In this document: one piece after another, positions 52,956 to 63,480 of the stretch
Layout of the letters: each line of letters begins with the position of its first letter
Numbering within the stretch: position 1 is the first letter of the stretch
Source of the DNA: Neobacillus citreus
GTDB lineage: Bacteria > Bacillota > Bacilli > Bacillales > Cytobacillaceae
Direction: 5' to 3'
Length of the DNA stretch: 64,000 bases
Assembly: GCF_018343545.2 (NCBI RefSeq)
Contig: NZ_JAGYPE020000018.1
Span: 26,682-90,681, forward strand
The notes under the pieces: generated by a model
What the model was told of the DNA's origin: nothing
Databases searched by the model: none
Seen by the model: only the letters and a program-made list of their open reading frames with translations
Program-made: the position numbers and the translations under genes

Positions 52956-55303
52956 TAAGAGCTCTTTTCCTCGTTTGGCTTCGTAATTAAGACCGCACGA
53001 GGTTTGCTTCCTTCATATGGCCCTACCACTCCGCGGAGCTCCATTTCATCTATCAGTCTTGCCGCTCTTGTATAGCCAATCCGGAAGCGGCGCTGCAGCA
53101 TCGAAACTGATGCCGTTTGCATGTCAACAATCAATTCAACTGCCTCGTCATATAATTCGTCTTCAACCTCTCCAGCAGCCTCCGGGATATCATCTGGGAT
53201 CATTTCCTCCTGATATTGAGCCTTTTGCTGGGAGATAACAAATTCAACCGTGTCCTCCACTTCTTGATCGGAGAGGAAGGCACCTTGGACACGTACCGGT
53301 TTTGTCGCACCGACTGGCATAAAGAGCATGTCCCCTCTGCCGAGAAGCTTTTCCGCCCCGCCCATGTCTAGGATTGTCCGTGAGTCTGTTCCGCTTGATA
53401 CTGCGAAGGCGATGCGGGAAGGAATATTGGCCTTGATGACCCCGGTGATGACATCGACGGATGGACGCTGGGTCGCAATAATGAGATGAATCCCTGCCGC
53501 ACGGGCCATTTGCGCCAGCCGAGTAATCGAATCCTCTACATCTGAAGAGGCAACCATCATTAAATCCGCCAACTCGTCCACTATGACAACAATATACGGC
53601 AACAACGGCTGCTTATCATCTTCTTCGAGATTATGTCTTCGAACATGGTCATTATAGCCTTCAATATTCCTTGTTCCGGTATGGGAGAATAACTCATATC
53701 GTCTTTCCATCTCGCTGACAACCTTTTTCAACGCTTGTGAGGCCTTTTTGGGTTCTGTCACTACTGGCGCAAGCAGATGGGGAATTCCATTATAAACATT
53801 TAACTCGACCATCTTCGGGTCTATCATCATTAATTTTACTTCATGGGGCTTTGCCCGCATTAAAATACTCGTAATTATTCCGTTGATACATACACTTTTT
53901 CCGCTTCCTGTTGCACCAGCGACAAGAAGGTGGGGCATTTTATTTAATTCTGCCAGGACGGCCTCGCCCGTGATATCCCTGCCAAGTGCAATCATTAGCT
54001 TGGCATCCGGCTTATCATTTTGCGTTGCTTCCAAAACCTCTCTTAGTGAAACCATTGCAACTTCGGAATTTGGAACCTCTATCCCGATCGCTGATTTTCC
54101 GGGGATTGGGGCTTCCATTCGAATGTCCTTTGCTGCTAGTGCTAATGCGAGATCGTCGCTGAGGCTGACGATTTTGCTGACTTTAACACCGACATCAGGA
54201 TGGACTTCATATTTTGTCACTGCAGGTCCCAGGTGCACTTGTGTAACACGTGCTTTGACTCCAAAGCTTTGGAAGGTTCTTTCCAGTTTGGCTGCATTCT
54301 TATTAATCAGCTCATATTCACCGCTTTGGTCGGTTTTCTTTGGAAGTTTCAGAAGCCTGAGCGGCGGCAATTCATAGGAGGCATTTTCCACTTCGGCAAA
54401 TGAGATAGGAGGAGTATTGTCTTCCTCAGGTTCCTCTTGTTTGCTCCGTCTGCTCTTGGCCGGTTCTCGCTGCGGTCTTTCCCTAGGCAGCTCCTCCTGA
54501 TATGCCCGATCCGCAAAATTGGAGATTAACGGTTCAGGGATGACAGCTTCGTCTATATCAGCCCGTGGTTCGGGAACGTTTACGGCAGTCTGCTGAATCC
54601 GCCTGTTTTCTTGTGCCTGCCTTCTTTGATTGCTCCGCTCGGTCCGCCTTTCCTGCTGTTTCTGTTTCCATTCGGCTACATCCGTTTTAAAAGCTTGCCA
54701 CTGGGTTTTTGAAAAGCCAAAAACCCCCATCAAGATTTTTGCTACAAAATCACCAAATGATTTGCCGGTTAGTAAAATAAACCCTACTAAAATAAAAATA
54801 AAGGCAATGATTTTTGTACCGGTTTCTGCAAATAAATAATGAAACAGAGCAAACAATATGGCCCCAAGGATTCCTCCACCGAGATCATGTGTACTGGTTT
54901 CCCCCCGGACCTCCATCATGAATAACTCCCATGTATTGTTGATGACACTAGGGTTCTTAAATTTTCCATTATTGCTCAGCAAATCAAACAATGTAACGTG
55001 ACTCAAAAGAAGAATAGCTGAAACAATAAAATAACTGCCTACAAGCTTAATATGAAAGAAAAATGGAATCTCCCTTTTCCACATTAAATAAATACTTAGT
55101 ATAACCAGCCCCAGTAAACTAAGCATGTACCATTCACCCATCCAAAAACGGAAGAACAGGACGGTTGCTCTGCCGACGGCCCCAAGCTTTGCAATTGAAA
55201 TAATCGCTAATGCTAGGATTGCCAGTGCCGATAATTCATATTGGACCGTGCGTTTTAGCTGGGTATCTCGTCTTTTCGGTTGTCGTTTCTTTTTTTTGGC
55301 CAT
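52955..55303 (-). CDS. spoIIIE: DNA translocase SpoIIIE (FtsK family)
   Basis: A 782-aa ATP-driven DNA pump that moves the chromosome into the forespore. Four to five N-terminal helices (about 22-180), a Gln/Arg/Pro-rich linker to about 310, then the motor with Walker A GATGSGKS (463-470) and [13 protein letters not shown] Walker B (seen as [12 protein letters not shown]), and a C-terminal gamma winged helix (about 715-775, [20 protein letters not shown]). Its place between ylzJ and ymfC matches B. subtilis spoIIIE rather than sftA. Confidence 0.96.
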   Translation of the reverse strand: MAKKKKRQPKRRDTQLKRTVQYELSALAILALAIISIAKLGAVGRATVLFFRFWMGEWYMLSLLGLVILSIYLMWKREIPFFFHIKLVGSYFIVSAILLLSHVTLFDLLSNNGKFKNPSVINNTWELFMMEVRGETSTHDLGGGILGAILFALFHYLFAETGTKIIAFIFILVGFILLTGKSFGDFVAKILMGVFGFSKTQWQAFKTDVAEWKQKQQERRTERSNQRRQAQENRRIQQTAVNVPEPRADIDEAVIPEPLISNFADRAYQEELPRERPQREPAKSRRSKQEEPEEDNTPPISFAEVENASYELPPLRLLKLPKKTDQSGEYELINKNAAKLERTFQSFGVKARVTQVHLGPAVTKYEVHPDVGVKVSKIVSLSDDLALALAAKDIRMEAPIPGKSAIGIEVPNSEVAMVSLREVLEATQNDKPDAKLMIALGRDITGEAVLAELNKMPHLLVAGATGSGKSVCINGIITSILMRAKPHEVKLMMIDPKMVELNVYNGIPHLLAPVVTEPKKASQALKKVVSEMERRYELFSHTGTRNIEGYNDHVRRHNLEEDDKQPLLPYIVVIVDELADLMMVASSDVEDSITRLAQMARAAGIHLIIATQRPSVDVITGVIKANIPSRIAFAVSSGTDSRTILDMGGAEKLLGRGDMLFMPVGATKPVRVQGAFLSDQEVEDTVEFVISQQKAQYQEEMIPDDIPEAAGEVEDELYDEAVELIVDMQTASVSMLQRRFRIGYTRAARLIDEMELRGVVGPYEGSKPRAVLITKPNEEKSS

Positions 55304-55369
55304 GCAATCACCTTTATATTATTGATTTTATTCTAATGATGCCTCGACTTTTTATGATAAAGGCAGAAA

Positions 55370-55390
55370 AGCAGCCTTATTTTGGCTGCT
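55370..55390 (-). terminator. terminator of the tepA-ylzJ unit
   Basis: AGCAGCC / GGCTGCT, 7-nt loop, weak T run. It lies about 55 nt past the ylzJ stop. Confidence 0.6.
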
Positions 55391-55443
55391 CTTGTCTCTT
55401 TACCCTTATTATACCATAATGTGTTAATAGTTTTCCCTTATCC

Positions 55444-55653
55444 TTAAAAAGAAATTTTTGCACCAGGGCAAATCTGATCATTCAAAAAATGCTGCGGATC
55501 ACTACTTAATACACGAATAACTTGATAATTTTGCTGGTCTGTTTGTTCGACCAATAAAGGGATGCCCTGGTAGGAAACCGTTTGCTGATTTTTGAAGGCA
55601 TCTGCATCATAAGGGAATATTAGCTCCTGCGGCATCATCGTATATAAAATCAT
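55444..55653 (-). CDS. ylzJ: YlzJ-like protein
   Basis: A 69-aa protein, [20 protein letters not shown]..., of the YlzJ family, found beside tepA and spoIIIE in Bacillus. It overlaps the end of tepA by 4 nt (ATGA), so translation is coupled. Function unknown. Confidence 0.88.
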   Translation of the reverse strand: MILYTMMPQELIFPYDADAFKNQQTVSYQGIPLLVEQTDQQNYQVIRVLSSDPQHFLNDQICPGAKISF

Positions 55654-56405
55654 TGAATCAGTCCCTTATTTTCATCCTTTTTTAACTCAATCAATTCATT
55701 CAGTTTCTTCATCGCATGGCCGAGGCCCCCTACTTCATCTATCAACCCATATTTCACAGCTTCTTCGCCAATCACGTTTGTTCCGATATCCCTCGTTAAA
55801 TTCCCTTTAGCAAACATTAATTCTTTAAAGGTTTCTTCCGGTATTTTTGAATGCTTGGTTACGAAACTAACAACCCGCTCCTGCATTTTGTCCAGATATT
55901 CAAAGGTTGCAGGGACGCCGATGACCAGTCCTGTCAAGCGGATTGGATGGATTGTCATCGTTGCGGTTTCAGCAATAAAGCTGTACGTGCAGGAAACAGC
56001 GATCGGAACTCCAATTGAATGGCCGCCGCCAAGGACAATCGAAACGGTTGGTTTCGATAAAGTGGCCAGCATTTCCGAAATGGCGAGTCCTGCCTCAACA
56101 TCACCGCCTACCGTATTTAAGATAATCAATAATCCTTCAATATTCGGGTTTTGTTCAATCGCTACAAGCTGGGGAATAATATGTTCATATTTTGTCGTTT
56201 TGTTTTGCGGTGGAAGCGCCATATGCCCCTCAATTTGTCCCACAATCGTCAAACAGTGAATTTTTGAATCTGGGGATAATTGCGGGACATTCGTTTGTCC
56301 AAGCTGCTGTATTTTTTCTACTAAAGGAGAAGCAGGTTTTTCCTCTTTTTGTGGCTCGGTGCTCCCTGGATTCTCCGCGTCATTTTTAATAAAATTGTTA
56401 TTCAT
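55650..56405 (-). CDS. tepA: ClpP-like protease TepA
   Basis: A 251-aa cytoplasmic serine protease of the ClpP/crotonase fold, called a translocation-enhancing protein in B. subtilis. Catalytic Ser is probably S130 in GGGHSIGVP and His H153 in [30 protein letters not shown] is the family core. The start at 56405 (MNNNFIK) has GGGAG 7 nt upstream; the longer frame is rejected. TepA is linked to degrading small acid-soluble proteins or to secretion. Confidence 0.92.
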   Translation of the reverse strand: MNNNFIKNDAENPGSTEPQKEEKPASPLVEKIQQLGQTNVPQLSPDSKIHCLTIVGQIEGHMALPPQNKTTKYEHIIPQLVAIEQNPNIEGLLIILNTVGGDVEAGLAISEMLATLSKPTVSIVLGGGHSIGVPIAVSCTYSFIAETATMTIHPIRLTGLVIGVPATFEYLDKMQERVVSFVTKHSKIPEETFKELMFAKGNLTRDIGTNVIGEEAVKYGLIDEVGGLGHAMKKLNELIELKKDENKGLIQ

Positions 56406-56484
56406 CCCAATACTCCCTTCAAGCATGATATCTTTTAGTATTCGCCTATGAAATAAATTCATGCTTGAAAAATAAACATCAAAA

Positions 56485-56532
56485 GGGGCCTGTCCCCCGC
56501 TGCGTGGATCATGTGCAGCGGGGCCAGGCCCC
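56485..56532 (-). terminator. long GC-rich hairpin after rnjB
   Basis: GGGGCCTG..CCCCGCTGC / GCAGCGGGG..CAGGCCCC, about 17 bp with one bulge pair. Its GC content is far above the neighbouring DNA. T run (CATTTTGATG) is weak, so it may be a REP-like element doubling as a terminator. Confidence 0.7.
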
Positions 56533-56539
56533 TATAAGA

Positions 56540-58207
56540 TTATACTTCCATTATAATTGGCAGAATCATCGGCCGTCTTTTTGTTTTTTCAAAGAGGTAA
56601 CGATTTAAATCATCTCTAATTTCCTGCTTTAAGCTTGACCATTCAAAGCTTTCCTTGGCAATATTTCTTTCAACGATATCACGGACTAATTTAGTGGAGT
56701 CATCCATTAACTTTTCAGACTCCCGGACGTAAACAAATCCCCTTGATATAATTTCCGGTCCGGCGGCAATTTTCTTTTCCTTCTTTGTCAGGGTGACGAC
56801 AACTATTAATATGCCATCCTGAGACAATAATTTACGGTCCCGCAGGACAATGTTCCCTACATCGCCTACGCCAATTCCATCAATCAGGACATTTCCGGAT
56901 GGCACTTTACCTGTAATGGCAAACTTCCCATCCTTCCATTCCACCACGTCACCGCGATCAGGAATGGAAATCTGCTCATCGCGAAGACCGCATTCCATTG
57001 CAATTTTCCGATGTGCTTTCAACATCCGGTATTCGCCGTGAACAGGAATAAAGAATTTAGGCTTCATCAGGTTAATCATAAATTTCAATTCTTCTTGGCT
57101 GCCATGGCTTGAAACATGGATGGTCCGTTTCCCGGAAACAACATTAGCACCCGCTCTAAATAACATATCAATTGTTTTAAATAAAAATACTTCGCTGCCC
57201 TTTAGCGGCGAGGCAGCTATCAAGACAGTATCACCCGGCTGGATATTGATCAGCTTATGTGTCTGCTTAGCCATTTTTTGCAGCGCCTCAATTGGTTCAC
57301 CCTGGCTCCCAGTCATCAAGACGGCAATTTCCTTGTCTTGATAATTCTTAATCTCATCAATAGATATGATTAAATCATCCGCCACCTCTAAATAACCCAA
57401 ATCCATGGCAATGTGGTAAATTCGCTCAAGACTTTTTCCAACTACTGCGACTTTACGTTTGTTCTCCTTGGCTGCATCAAAAATATGCTGAATTCTATTA
57501 ATATCAGATGCAAAGCAGGCAGCAATAATCCGCCCCGGTGCATTGTAAAAAGCGTTCGATAATTCGCGCTCGACGATTGCTTCAGACGTTGTATAACCCG
57601 GTTTTTCCGCTTCGGTACTGTCTGATAGCAAGCATAATACACCCTGTTCACCGATAGCTGCCATTTTTCCAATTTCCGGCTTATAAAGCCTGGTGGCTGC
57701 CTGATCAAATTTAAAGTCGCCCGTGTAAACAATGATTCCTTCTGAAGTGTGAATACAAACCCCAACTGAATCTGGAATACTATGATTAGTCCTGAAAAAG
57801 CTTACCTGGACAGTATCTAAATCGAGAACCATATTGGAATCTATCTCGATAAAGTCAGCTTTTCCATTAAAGTCCTGCTCCTTTAATTTGGCTCCTGCCA
57901 GTGCAAGTGTCAGTTTCATTCCGTAGACAGGCGCATCGATCTGCCGAAGTATGTATGAAAGAGCCCCGATATGATCCTCATGTCCATGCGTTAGAAATAT
58001 TGCTTTAACCCGGTCCCTATTCTCCTTTAAGTAGGTGATATCAGGTATTACCATATCAATGCCCAGCATTTCTTCCTCGGGGAACATTAGCCCGGCATCA
58101 ATGACGAATATGTCCTTGTCCACTTCCACCAAATACATATTCTTTCCGATTTCCCCTATTCCACCAAGTCCAATTATCTTGATGGATTGATTTTTTTTCT
58201 TTATCAA
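56540..58207 (-). CDS. rnjB: ribonuclease J2
   Basis: A 555-aa beta-CASP metallo-beta-lactamase ribonuclease, 5'-3' exo- and endonuclease that forms a complex with RNase J1. Zinc motif is LTHGHEDHIGAL near 73-84, with VYTGDFKFD and the beta-CASP motif region SSHGSQEELKFMINLMKP. I name it J2 because of its position before dapA (ymfA/rnjB). No strong mark in the sequence itself separates J1 from J2 that I could verify. Confidence 0.9.
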   Translation of the reverse strand: MIKKKNQSIKIIGLGGIGEIGKNMYLVEVDKDIFVIDAGLMFPEEEMLGIDMVIPDITYLKENRDRVKAIFLTHGHEDHIGALSYILRQIDAPVYGMKLTLALAGAKLKEQDFNGKADFIEIDSNMVLDLDTVQVSFFRTNHSIPDSVGVCIHTSEGIIVYTGDFKFDQAATRLYKPEIGKMAAIGEQGVLCLLSDSTEAEKPGYTTSEAIVERELSNAFYNAPGRIIAACFASDINRIQHIFDAAKENKRKVAVVGKSLERIYHIAMDLGYLEVADDLIISIDEIKNYQDKEIAVLMTGSQGEPIEALQKMAKQTHKLINIQPGDTVLIAASPLKGSEVFLFKTIDMLFRAGANVVSGKRTIHVSSHGSQEELKFMINLMKPKFFIPVHGEYRMLKAHRKIAMECGLRDEQISIPDRGDVVEWKDGKFAITGKVPSGNVLIDGIGVGDVGNIVLRDRKLLSQDGILIVVVTLTKKEKKIAAGPEIISRGFVYVRESEKLMDDSTKLVRDIVERNIAKESFEWSSLKQEIRDDLNRYLFEKTKRRPMILPIIMEV

Positions 58208-58302
58208 ATCCTTTTCCTCCTAAACCTAAGTTGCTCCGATCGAAATCAGTTAGGTTTATTATACTTGAAATCGGAAAACCTTTACAATGGTAAAAAAGGA
58301 AA

Positions 58303-58331
58303 AAACCAACCGAGCTTTTGGCGGTTGGTTT
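58303..58331 (-). terminator. dapA terminator
   Basis: AAACCAACCG (58303-58312) / CGGTTGGTTT (58322-58331), perfect 10-bp stem with an A/T-rich tail. Confidence 0.88.
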
Positions 58332-58339
58332 CTTCGCAT

Positions 58340-59212
58340 TTATTTATGATTTAAAATTTCAATCAAATTAGCACGTTCCTGCTCTGTCAATCCCACTAGC
58401 GGCAATCTAACGGATCCAACATCCAAGCCTTTGATTTGCAGAGCTGTTTTCACAGGTGCTGGACTTGGTGCAGCAAATAATCCCTGCATCATCGGGAGCA
58501 GACGCTGATGTAATTTGGCTGCCCGTTGATTTTCTCCGTCAAAAAATGCTTTTACCATCTCTTGTAATTCATTGCCAATAACATGTGAGGCGACTGAAAC
58601 AACCCCTGCACCCCCGATGGACAGCACGGGCAGCGTAACCGCGTCATCGCCGCTGTATAAAGCAAAGTCATCATCGGTATTAGCAATTATGTGCGTCATA
58701 GCATTTAAATCCCCACTCGCTTCTTTCACAGCCACGATATTTGGTATTTTTGACAAGCGGATAATCGTATCCGGGTGAATTGTCACAACCGACCTGCTCG
58801 GGATATTGTAGACCATTACCGGAAGGGTAGTTGATTCGGCAATTGCTTTAAAATGCTGGTATAGACCCTCTTGATTCGGTTTATTGTAATACGGTGCGAC
58901 CAGCATAATAGCATCCACACCGACCTGCTCCGCTTTTTTTGTCATCTCGATTGATGCGTACGTATTATTGCTGCCTGTTCCGGCAATAACAGGGATTCGT
59001 TTATTTACGGCTTTCACAACATGGCTGAATAACGCCAGTTTTTCTTCTTTCGATAAGGTTGGTGATTCACCTGTTGTACCTGCCACAACAAGTGAATCTG
59101 TACCATTATCAATTAAATAATTGATTAGCTTCGTGGTTTTGCCAAAGTCAATATGCCCTTTATTATCAAAAGGCGTTACCATTGCAGTGGATACTCGCCC
59201 GAAATGAACCAT
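58340..59212 (-). CDS. dapA: 4-hydroxy-tetrahydrodipicolinate synthase
   Basis: A 290-aa TIM-barrel aldolase that condenses aspartate semialdehyde with pyruvate. The Schiff-base Lys is K163 in VAVKEASGD and the catalytic Tyr Y135 in VMVYNIPSR; GTTGESPTLS (45-54) binds substrate. Its product feeds both lysine/peptidoglycan and, through DpaAB, spore dipicolinate. The start at 59212 (MVHFG) has GGAG 7 nt upstream. Confidence 0.96.
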   Translation of the reverse strand: MVHFGRVSTAMVTPFDNKGHIDFGKTTKLINYLIDNGTDSLVVAGTTGESPTLSKEEKLALFSHVVKAVNKRIPVIAGTGSNNTYASIEMTKKAEQVGVDAIMLVAPYYNKPNQEGLYQHFKAIAESTTLPVMVYNIPSRSVVTIHPDTIIRLSKIPNIVAVKEASGDLNAMTHIIANTDDDFALYSGDDAVTLPVLSIGGAGVVSVASHVIGNELQEMVKAFFDGENQRAAKLHQRLLPMMQGLFAAPSPAPVKTALQIKGLDVGSVRLPLVGLTEQERANLIEILNHK

Positions 59213-59281
59213 TTTATTTCTCCTTTCGAAACTTTCGCTCCCCAAATCTGGTGCTTCTAACATCCTATTCAAAAGGTTTTC

Positions 59282-60526
59282 TTAAAAATCCAAGCTATTT
59301 AATTCTAGTGATTCATCTTCAAGGTGAAAGGCACTATGCAAGGCGTTTACTGATTTTACTAAATCCTCCTGCTTGACGAGGACCCAAATCGTCGTATGGC
59401 TGTCTGCCGATTGCAGAATCCGGATTCCTTGATTTGAAAGGGCCGTTACAATCTTTGAAGTAACCCCTGGGACTCCCGCGATCCCGGCACCTACTACGGA
59501 AACCTTGGCACAATGACGTTCAACCTCTGGCTCATGTCCCAATTCATTTAGTACCCGGATTGCTTTATCTGTCATTTCTTCTGTAACCGTATATACAACT
59601 CCGCTTGGAGAAATGTTGATAAAATCCACACTAATCTTCTCATTTGCCATCGCTTTAAATACTTCTGCCTGCAGGTAGTACTGTTCCTTTTTGGCAAAAA
59701 CCTTTATTTGCGAAACGTTCGAAACATGGGCAATTCCCGTTACCAACCGTTCCTTGATGTCACTGCCGCGATTATTTTTATTTAAAGTAGTCACCAATGT
59801 TCCCTCGGATTCTGAATAAGTGGAACGAATCCGAATCGGCACTTTTGCTTGCATTGCGATTTCAACTGCCCTAGGGTGAATGACCTTTGCTCCCTGATAG
59901 GCCATATTACAAACCTCTGTATAGGTAACAACTGATAACGGCCGGGCATTTTCGGCAATGCGCGGGTCAGCAGTCATAATTCCTTCTACATCGGTAAAAA
60001 TATCAATCCACTCAGCATTAAGTGCGGCTCCCAAAGCAGCAGCGGATGTATCGCTGCCACCGCGGCCAATCGTCGTCACATCGCCATTTTTGGCCGCTCC
60101 CTGGAATCCGGCAACCACGACGACATCATGGCTTTCCAGTTCCCTAAGTAAGCGATCGCACTTCATTTCAACAATTTTGGCATTGGTATGGTCGTTATTG
60201 GTTCTAAACCCTGCTTGAGCCCCAGTTAATCCCGTTGCATTAATACCGCTCTCAAGCAACATATTCGTAAACACAATGCTAGAGATTACTTCTCCACAGG
60301 ACAGTAATAAATCATGCTCACGTTTAGAGATGTTACTTGTATTGCCGCCAATCAGGGACAGTAACGTATCGGTTGCATATGGATCGCCCTTTCTTCCCAT
60401 CGCGGATACGACAACGACTACTTTATAGCCCTCAGCCAGCGCTTTTTCGATATGTCCCTGCGCATATTTCCTGCTAGATTCATCTTTGACGGAGGTCCCG
60501 CCAAATTTTTGAACAATGATTTTCAT
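59282..60526 (-). CDS. dapG: aspartokinase I
   Basis: A 414-aa aspartokinase: kinase domain with KFGGTSVKDES at 7-17, VAGFQGAAKNGDVTTIGRGG, and two C-terminal ACT domains (about 265-405) with IRILQSADSHTTIWVLV. In B. subtilis DapG is the diaminopimelate-sensitive isozyme. The start at 60526 (MKIIVQKFGG) matches the family and is preferred to the GTG four codons earlier. No lysine riboswitch is seen upstream. Confidence 0.95.
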   Translation of the reverse strand: MKIIVQKFGGTSVKDESSRKYAQGHIEKALAEGYKVVVVVSAMGRKGDPYATDTLLSLIGGNTSNISKREHDLLLSCGEVISSIVFTNMLLESGINATGLTGAQAGFRTNNDHTNAKIVEMKCDRLLRELESHDVVVVAGFQGAAKNGDVTTIGRGGSDTSAAALGAALNAEWIDIFTDVEGIMTADPRIAENARPLSVVTYTEVCNMAYQGAKVIHPRAVEIAMQAKVPIRIRSTYSESEGTLVTTLNKNNRGSDIKERLVTGIAHVSNVSQIKVFAKKEQYYLQAEVFKAMANEKISVDFINISPSGVVYTVTEEMTDKAIRVLNELGHEPEVERHCAKVSVVGAGIAGVPGVTSKIVTALSNQGIRILQSADSHTTIWVLVKQEDLVKSVNALHSAFHLEDESLELNSLDF

Positions 60527-60550
60527 GGTAAACACCAAAACCTGCCTTCT

Positions 60551-61600
60551 CTATTTTACAAGCCCTAATTCTACTAATCTTTGTGCAATTTGGACGGAGT
60601 TCCAGGCTGCTCCTTTAAGAAGATTGTCTGAAACTACCCACATGTGAAATCCTTTGCTATTATCGATGTCATTTCTGATTCTTCCGACAAAGACCTCATT
60701 CTTGCCAACACAGTCGGCTGGCATCGGGTATACTTGGTTTTCTGGATCGTCTTGCAGAATCACCCCAGGTGCATCTTTAAGAAGCGCTTTGATTTCTGCG
60801 GCGCTCACATTATCCTCTTCAATTTCAAAATAAACAGATTCAGAATGTCCTACAGCTACCGGCAGACGAACACAAGTCGCGGAAACCTGAAGCTCCGGAA
60901 GATGCATGATCTTTTTCGTTTCATTAATCATTTTCATTTCTTCATAGGTATAGCCATTTTCCTGGAATTTATCAATTTGCGGAATCGCATTAAAAGCAAT
61001 CTGATAGTGTTTTTTATCAGATTTCACAGGTAAAATTTGTGGTTCATACGATTCTTCATTTAAAATTGCCTTTGTCTGTTGAAGAAGTTCTTCTACCGCT
61101 GCAGCACCTGAACCGGAAACAGCTTGGTAGGTGGAAACAATAATTTTTTTCAAGCCAAACTTTTGACGGATTGGTTCTAAAGCAACCACCATCTGGATGG
61201 TTGAACAGTTTGGATTAGCAATGATTCCATTATGTTCAAATAAGTCTTTTTCATTAACTTCTGGAACAACTAAAGGAATATCGGTGTCCATACGGAATGC
61301 ACTGGTGTTGTCAACGCAAATTGCACCGCGTTTTGCTGCCTCAGGAGCCAATTCTTTGGAGACACTTCCGCCCGCACTGAACAATGCGATATTTACACCC
61401 TCAAAGCTCTCTGGCTTTGCTTCTTGCACTGTATATTCACGGCCATTTATATCGACCTTTTTTCCTGCCGAACGAGCGGAGGAAAGCAGGGTTAACTCTC
61501 TAATTGGAAAATTCTCTTTCATTAAAGTTTGGATCATTTGTTGGCCAACAGCGCCTGTTGCTCCGACAACTGCGACGTGAAATCCATTTTGATGACTCAT
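60551..61600 (-). CDS. asd: aspartate-semialdehyde dehydrogenase
   Basis: A 349-aa NADPH-dependent enzyme that reduces aspartyl phosphate to the semialdehyde. NADP site [11 protein letters not shown] (11-21), catalytic C132 in ANPNCSTIQ. The gene lies 24 nt upstream of dapG in one operon asd-dapG-dapA, so the enzymes of the pathway's first steps are made together. Confidence 0.96.
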   Translation of the reverse strand: MSHQNGFHVAVVGATGAVGQQMIQTLMKENFPIRELTLLSSARSAGKKVDINGREYTVQEAKPESFEGVNIALFSAGGSVSKELAPEAAKRGAICVDNTSAFRMDTDIPLVVPEVNEKDLFEHNGIIANPNCSTIQMVVALEPIRQKFGLKKIIVSTYQAVSGSGAAAVEELLQQTKAILNEESYEPQILPVKSDKKHYQIAFNAIPQIDKFQENGYTYEEMKMINETKKIMHLPELQVSATCVRLPVAVGHSESVYFEIEEDNVSAAEIKALLKDAPGVILQDDPENQVYPMPADCVGKNEVFVGRIRNDIDNSKGFHMWVVSDNLLKGAAWNSVQIAQRLVELGLVK

Positions 61601-61685
61601 TCTTGTTCCCCTTCCTATTCACTGGCCGGTTATTCCCTTAAGTTTAAGTTTTCTTGCTGCCAGTATAGTAATATTTTATGATTGT

Positions 61686-61723
61686 TTTCATCAGCGGATT
61701 AACTTATTAACCCACTGATGAAA
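61686..61723. terminator. hairpin between dpaB and asd
   Basis: TTTCATCAG / CTGATGAAA with inner GG..TTAA / TTAA..CC pairing. It may terminate dpaAB mRNA before asd; the U run is poor. Confidence 0.45.
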
Positions 61724-61785
61724 GATTAATTTATTTTATCATATTATTTGAAAGAAATAACCTTTTTTAATGAAGGGAAAGGAAA

Positions 61786-62385
61786 TTAGTCCTGATCTTT
61801 GTATCTTTCAACCAATACCGGCTGAATCTGTCTGCCTTCCATTGCTGCTTCCACTGTTTCCGGAAGCATTGTCATTCTCGCCACCATTGAATTCGGTTTA
61901 TTTATCGGGTCATCCTGTCCGTAAGGAATAAAGAAAATGTGTTTAGTGGCCATCAGTCTCATCAGGTTTACCCCATTTAACCCTAAAGCGTCATTCGTGG
62001 AAATACCTAAGACAACCGGCTTTAAATTTCGAAGCGTTGCTTTTGCCGCCATTAAAACAGGGCTGTCATTCATGGCATTGGCAAACTTGCTCATAGATAC
62101 TCCTGTTAAAGGAGCAATTACCATACAATCGAGCGGCATTTTCGGTCCTAATGGTTCTGCTTTTACAATGGAATCAATTAGGTTATTGCCAGTTAAATCA
62201 ACAATTCGCTGGACCCAATCTTCGCCTTTTCCAAAGCGGGTATCAGTGTTTTTAACCGTAAAGGTTACAATTGGAACCACCTCTGCGCCGGCCTGCACCA
62301 GTTTTTCAATTTCCGGAAATACAGCGTCATACGTACAATGTGAACCCGTTAATCCAAAACCAATTCTTTTACCTTTTAAACTCAT
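61786..62385 (-). CDS. dpaB: dipicolinate synthase subunit B
   Basis: A 199-aa flavoprotein-type subunit (also spoVFB) starting MSLKGKRIGFGLTGSHCTYD, with PLDCMVIAPLTGVSMSKFAN-like flavin-binding text near 100-120. With DpaA it oxidises dihydrodipicolinate to dipicolinic acid in the mother cell. It overlaps the end of dpaA by 4 nt (ATGA). Confidence 0.95.
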   Translation of the reverse strand: MSLKGKRIGFGLTGSHCTYDAVFPEIEKLVQAGAEVVPIVTFTVKNTDTRFGKGEDWVQRIVDLTGNNLIDSIVKAEPLGPKMPLDCMVIAPLTGVSMSKFANAMNDSPVLMAAKATLRNLKPVVLGISTNDALGLNGVNLMRLMATKHIFFIPYGQDDPINKPNSMVARMTMLPETVEAAMEGRQIQPVLVERYKDQD

Positions 62386-63284
62386 TTTCCATTCCCCTTT
62401 CGATCTGGTTCTGTCTCTGAAAGCAGCTGGGATAGGACATCTGCTAAAATTTGCCCCGCTGTTTTGGGAGCGACAATTCCAGGCAGGCTGGGTGCAAGGA
62501 GGGCTTTGATTCCTCTCTTTTCTGCGTAACGAAAATCGGTTCCTCCCGGTTTTGAGGCAATGTCGATTACAATGGTATGTGCAGGTAGTTTGGCAATGAC
62601 TGATGCATTAACAATTGGCTGCGGGATTGTATTGATTAAAATGTCTGTACCCGACACTTCCGTTTCAATATTGCTTAATTGAAACGGTGTCAGTGCCATT
62701 TCCGTAATTCTAGCAAGATGTTCGCTTTTTCTTGCCCCGACTTTTACTTTTGCCCCTAATGCATGGAATGCCCTTGCAATACTCATACCGCACCGTCCCA
62801 ATCCTAGGACAGTTACATTAGAACCATGAATCGTAAAGTCAGTATGCTGGATGGCCATCATAAGTGTTCCTTCAACAGTCGGAATCGAATTATAAATGGC
62901 TACATCATCTCTTGAAAACAACTGGACTAGTTTTTTGTTTGTTTGCTCTGTAATCCCGTTTAAATAGGAATTGCTGATTCCTGAATAAATGGTACAATGC
63001 TCAGGAGTTTTCGAAAGAATATCCTCTGTTAAGACCACTTTCTCGTTGGAGAAAATCGTCTCTATTTGACCTTCTAAATTTGTGCCAGCGACTGGCAGAA
63101 TAATGGCATCGATATTCGAAAAGTCAACCTCGGAGATTTTCTCCTTGACTGCACCAGTAAAGGCGTGGTCAAGCTGTTCAAATCCAATTAGCGCTAGTTT
63201 AGCATCTAATTCCGTTAACTTTCGGATAATTTCCAGCTGCCTGGCATCACCACCAATAACGGCTATCTGCATCCCTGTCAGCAT
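62382..63284 (-). CDS. dpaA: dipicolinate synthase subunit A
   Basis: A 300-aa subunit (also spoVFA) with MLTGMQIAVIGGDARQLEII, a second Rossmann motif VLGLGRCGMSIARAFHALGA (near 157-176) and the C-terminal KALLAPSLPGIVAPKTAGQI. It contributes the NAD(P)-binding part of the enzyme. The start at 63284 matches B. subtilis SpoVFA and has GGTGA upstream; the frame from 63317 is rejected. A SigK-type promoter lies 65-93 nt upstream. Confidence 0.96.
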   Translation of the reverse strand: MLTGMQIAVIGGDARQLEIIRKLTELDAKLALIGFEQLDHAFTGAVKEKISEVDFSNIDAIILPVAGTNLEGQIETIFSNEKVVLTEDILSKTPEHCTIYSGISNSYLNGITEQTNKKLVQLFSRDDVAIYNSIPTVEGTLMMAIQHTDFTIHGSNVTVLGLGRCGMSIARAFHALGAKVKVGARKSEHLARITEMALTPFQLSNIETEVSGTDILINTIPQPIVNASVIAKLPAHTIVIDIASKPGGTDFRYAEKRGIKALLAPSLPGIVAPKTAGQILADVLSQLLSETEPDRKGNGK

Positions 63285-63348
63285 GAAAACATTCACCTTC
63301 TTTTTTAAAGAATCCATTCAATTTTTCCTTTGTTCTTTATCACTTCCC

Positions 63349-63377
63349 CATCTTATGTAAGAAAGTTTCAATCGGTG
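63349..63377 (-). promoter_or_regulatory. SigK-type promoter of dpaAB
   Basis: Minus strand CACC (63374-63377), exact 16-nt spacer, CATAAGATG (63349-63357); fits AC-N16-CATAnnnTA with one mismatch. dpaAB is a mother-cell SigK operon in B. subtilis. Confidence 0.7.
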
Positions 63378-63403
63378 AGTTTTCCACGCGGGAATATGCA
63401 AAA

Positions 63404-63433
63404 AAGCCCAAGCAAATTAAATTGCTTGGGCTT
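63404..63433 (-). terminator. terminator upstream of dpaA
   Basis: AAGCCCAAGCAA / TTGCTTGGGCTT, perfect 12-bp stem with a T run on the minus strand. It should stop transcripts from a gene outside the window. Confidence 0.85.
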
Positions 63434-63480
63434 CAGGCTATCTTTTTTTCTAATTATTATTGAACGTTTTTTCAACAAGT

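Noticed and set aside
53883..54377. 164-codon plus-strand ORF
   Set aside because: Antisense shadow of spoIIIE, low-complexity Ser/Ala/Pro composition and no ribosome binding site.
61601..61785. Lysine riboswitch or T-box leader before asd-dapG-dapA
   Set aside because: The gap has only a single hairpin and is too short and AT-rich for an L-box or T-box; no T-box sequence was seen.
61937..62509. 190-codon plus-strand ORF
   Set aside because: It is antisense to dpaB/dpaA, has no ribosome binding site and its sequence mirrors the real genes' codon pattern.
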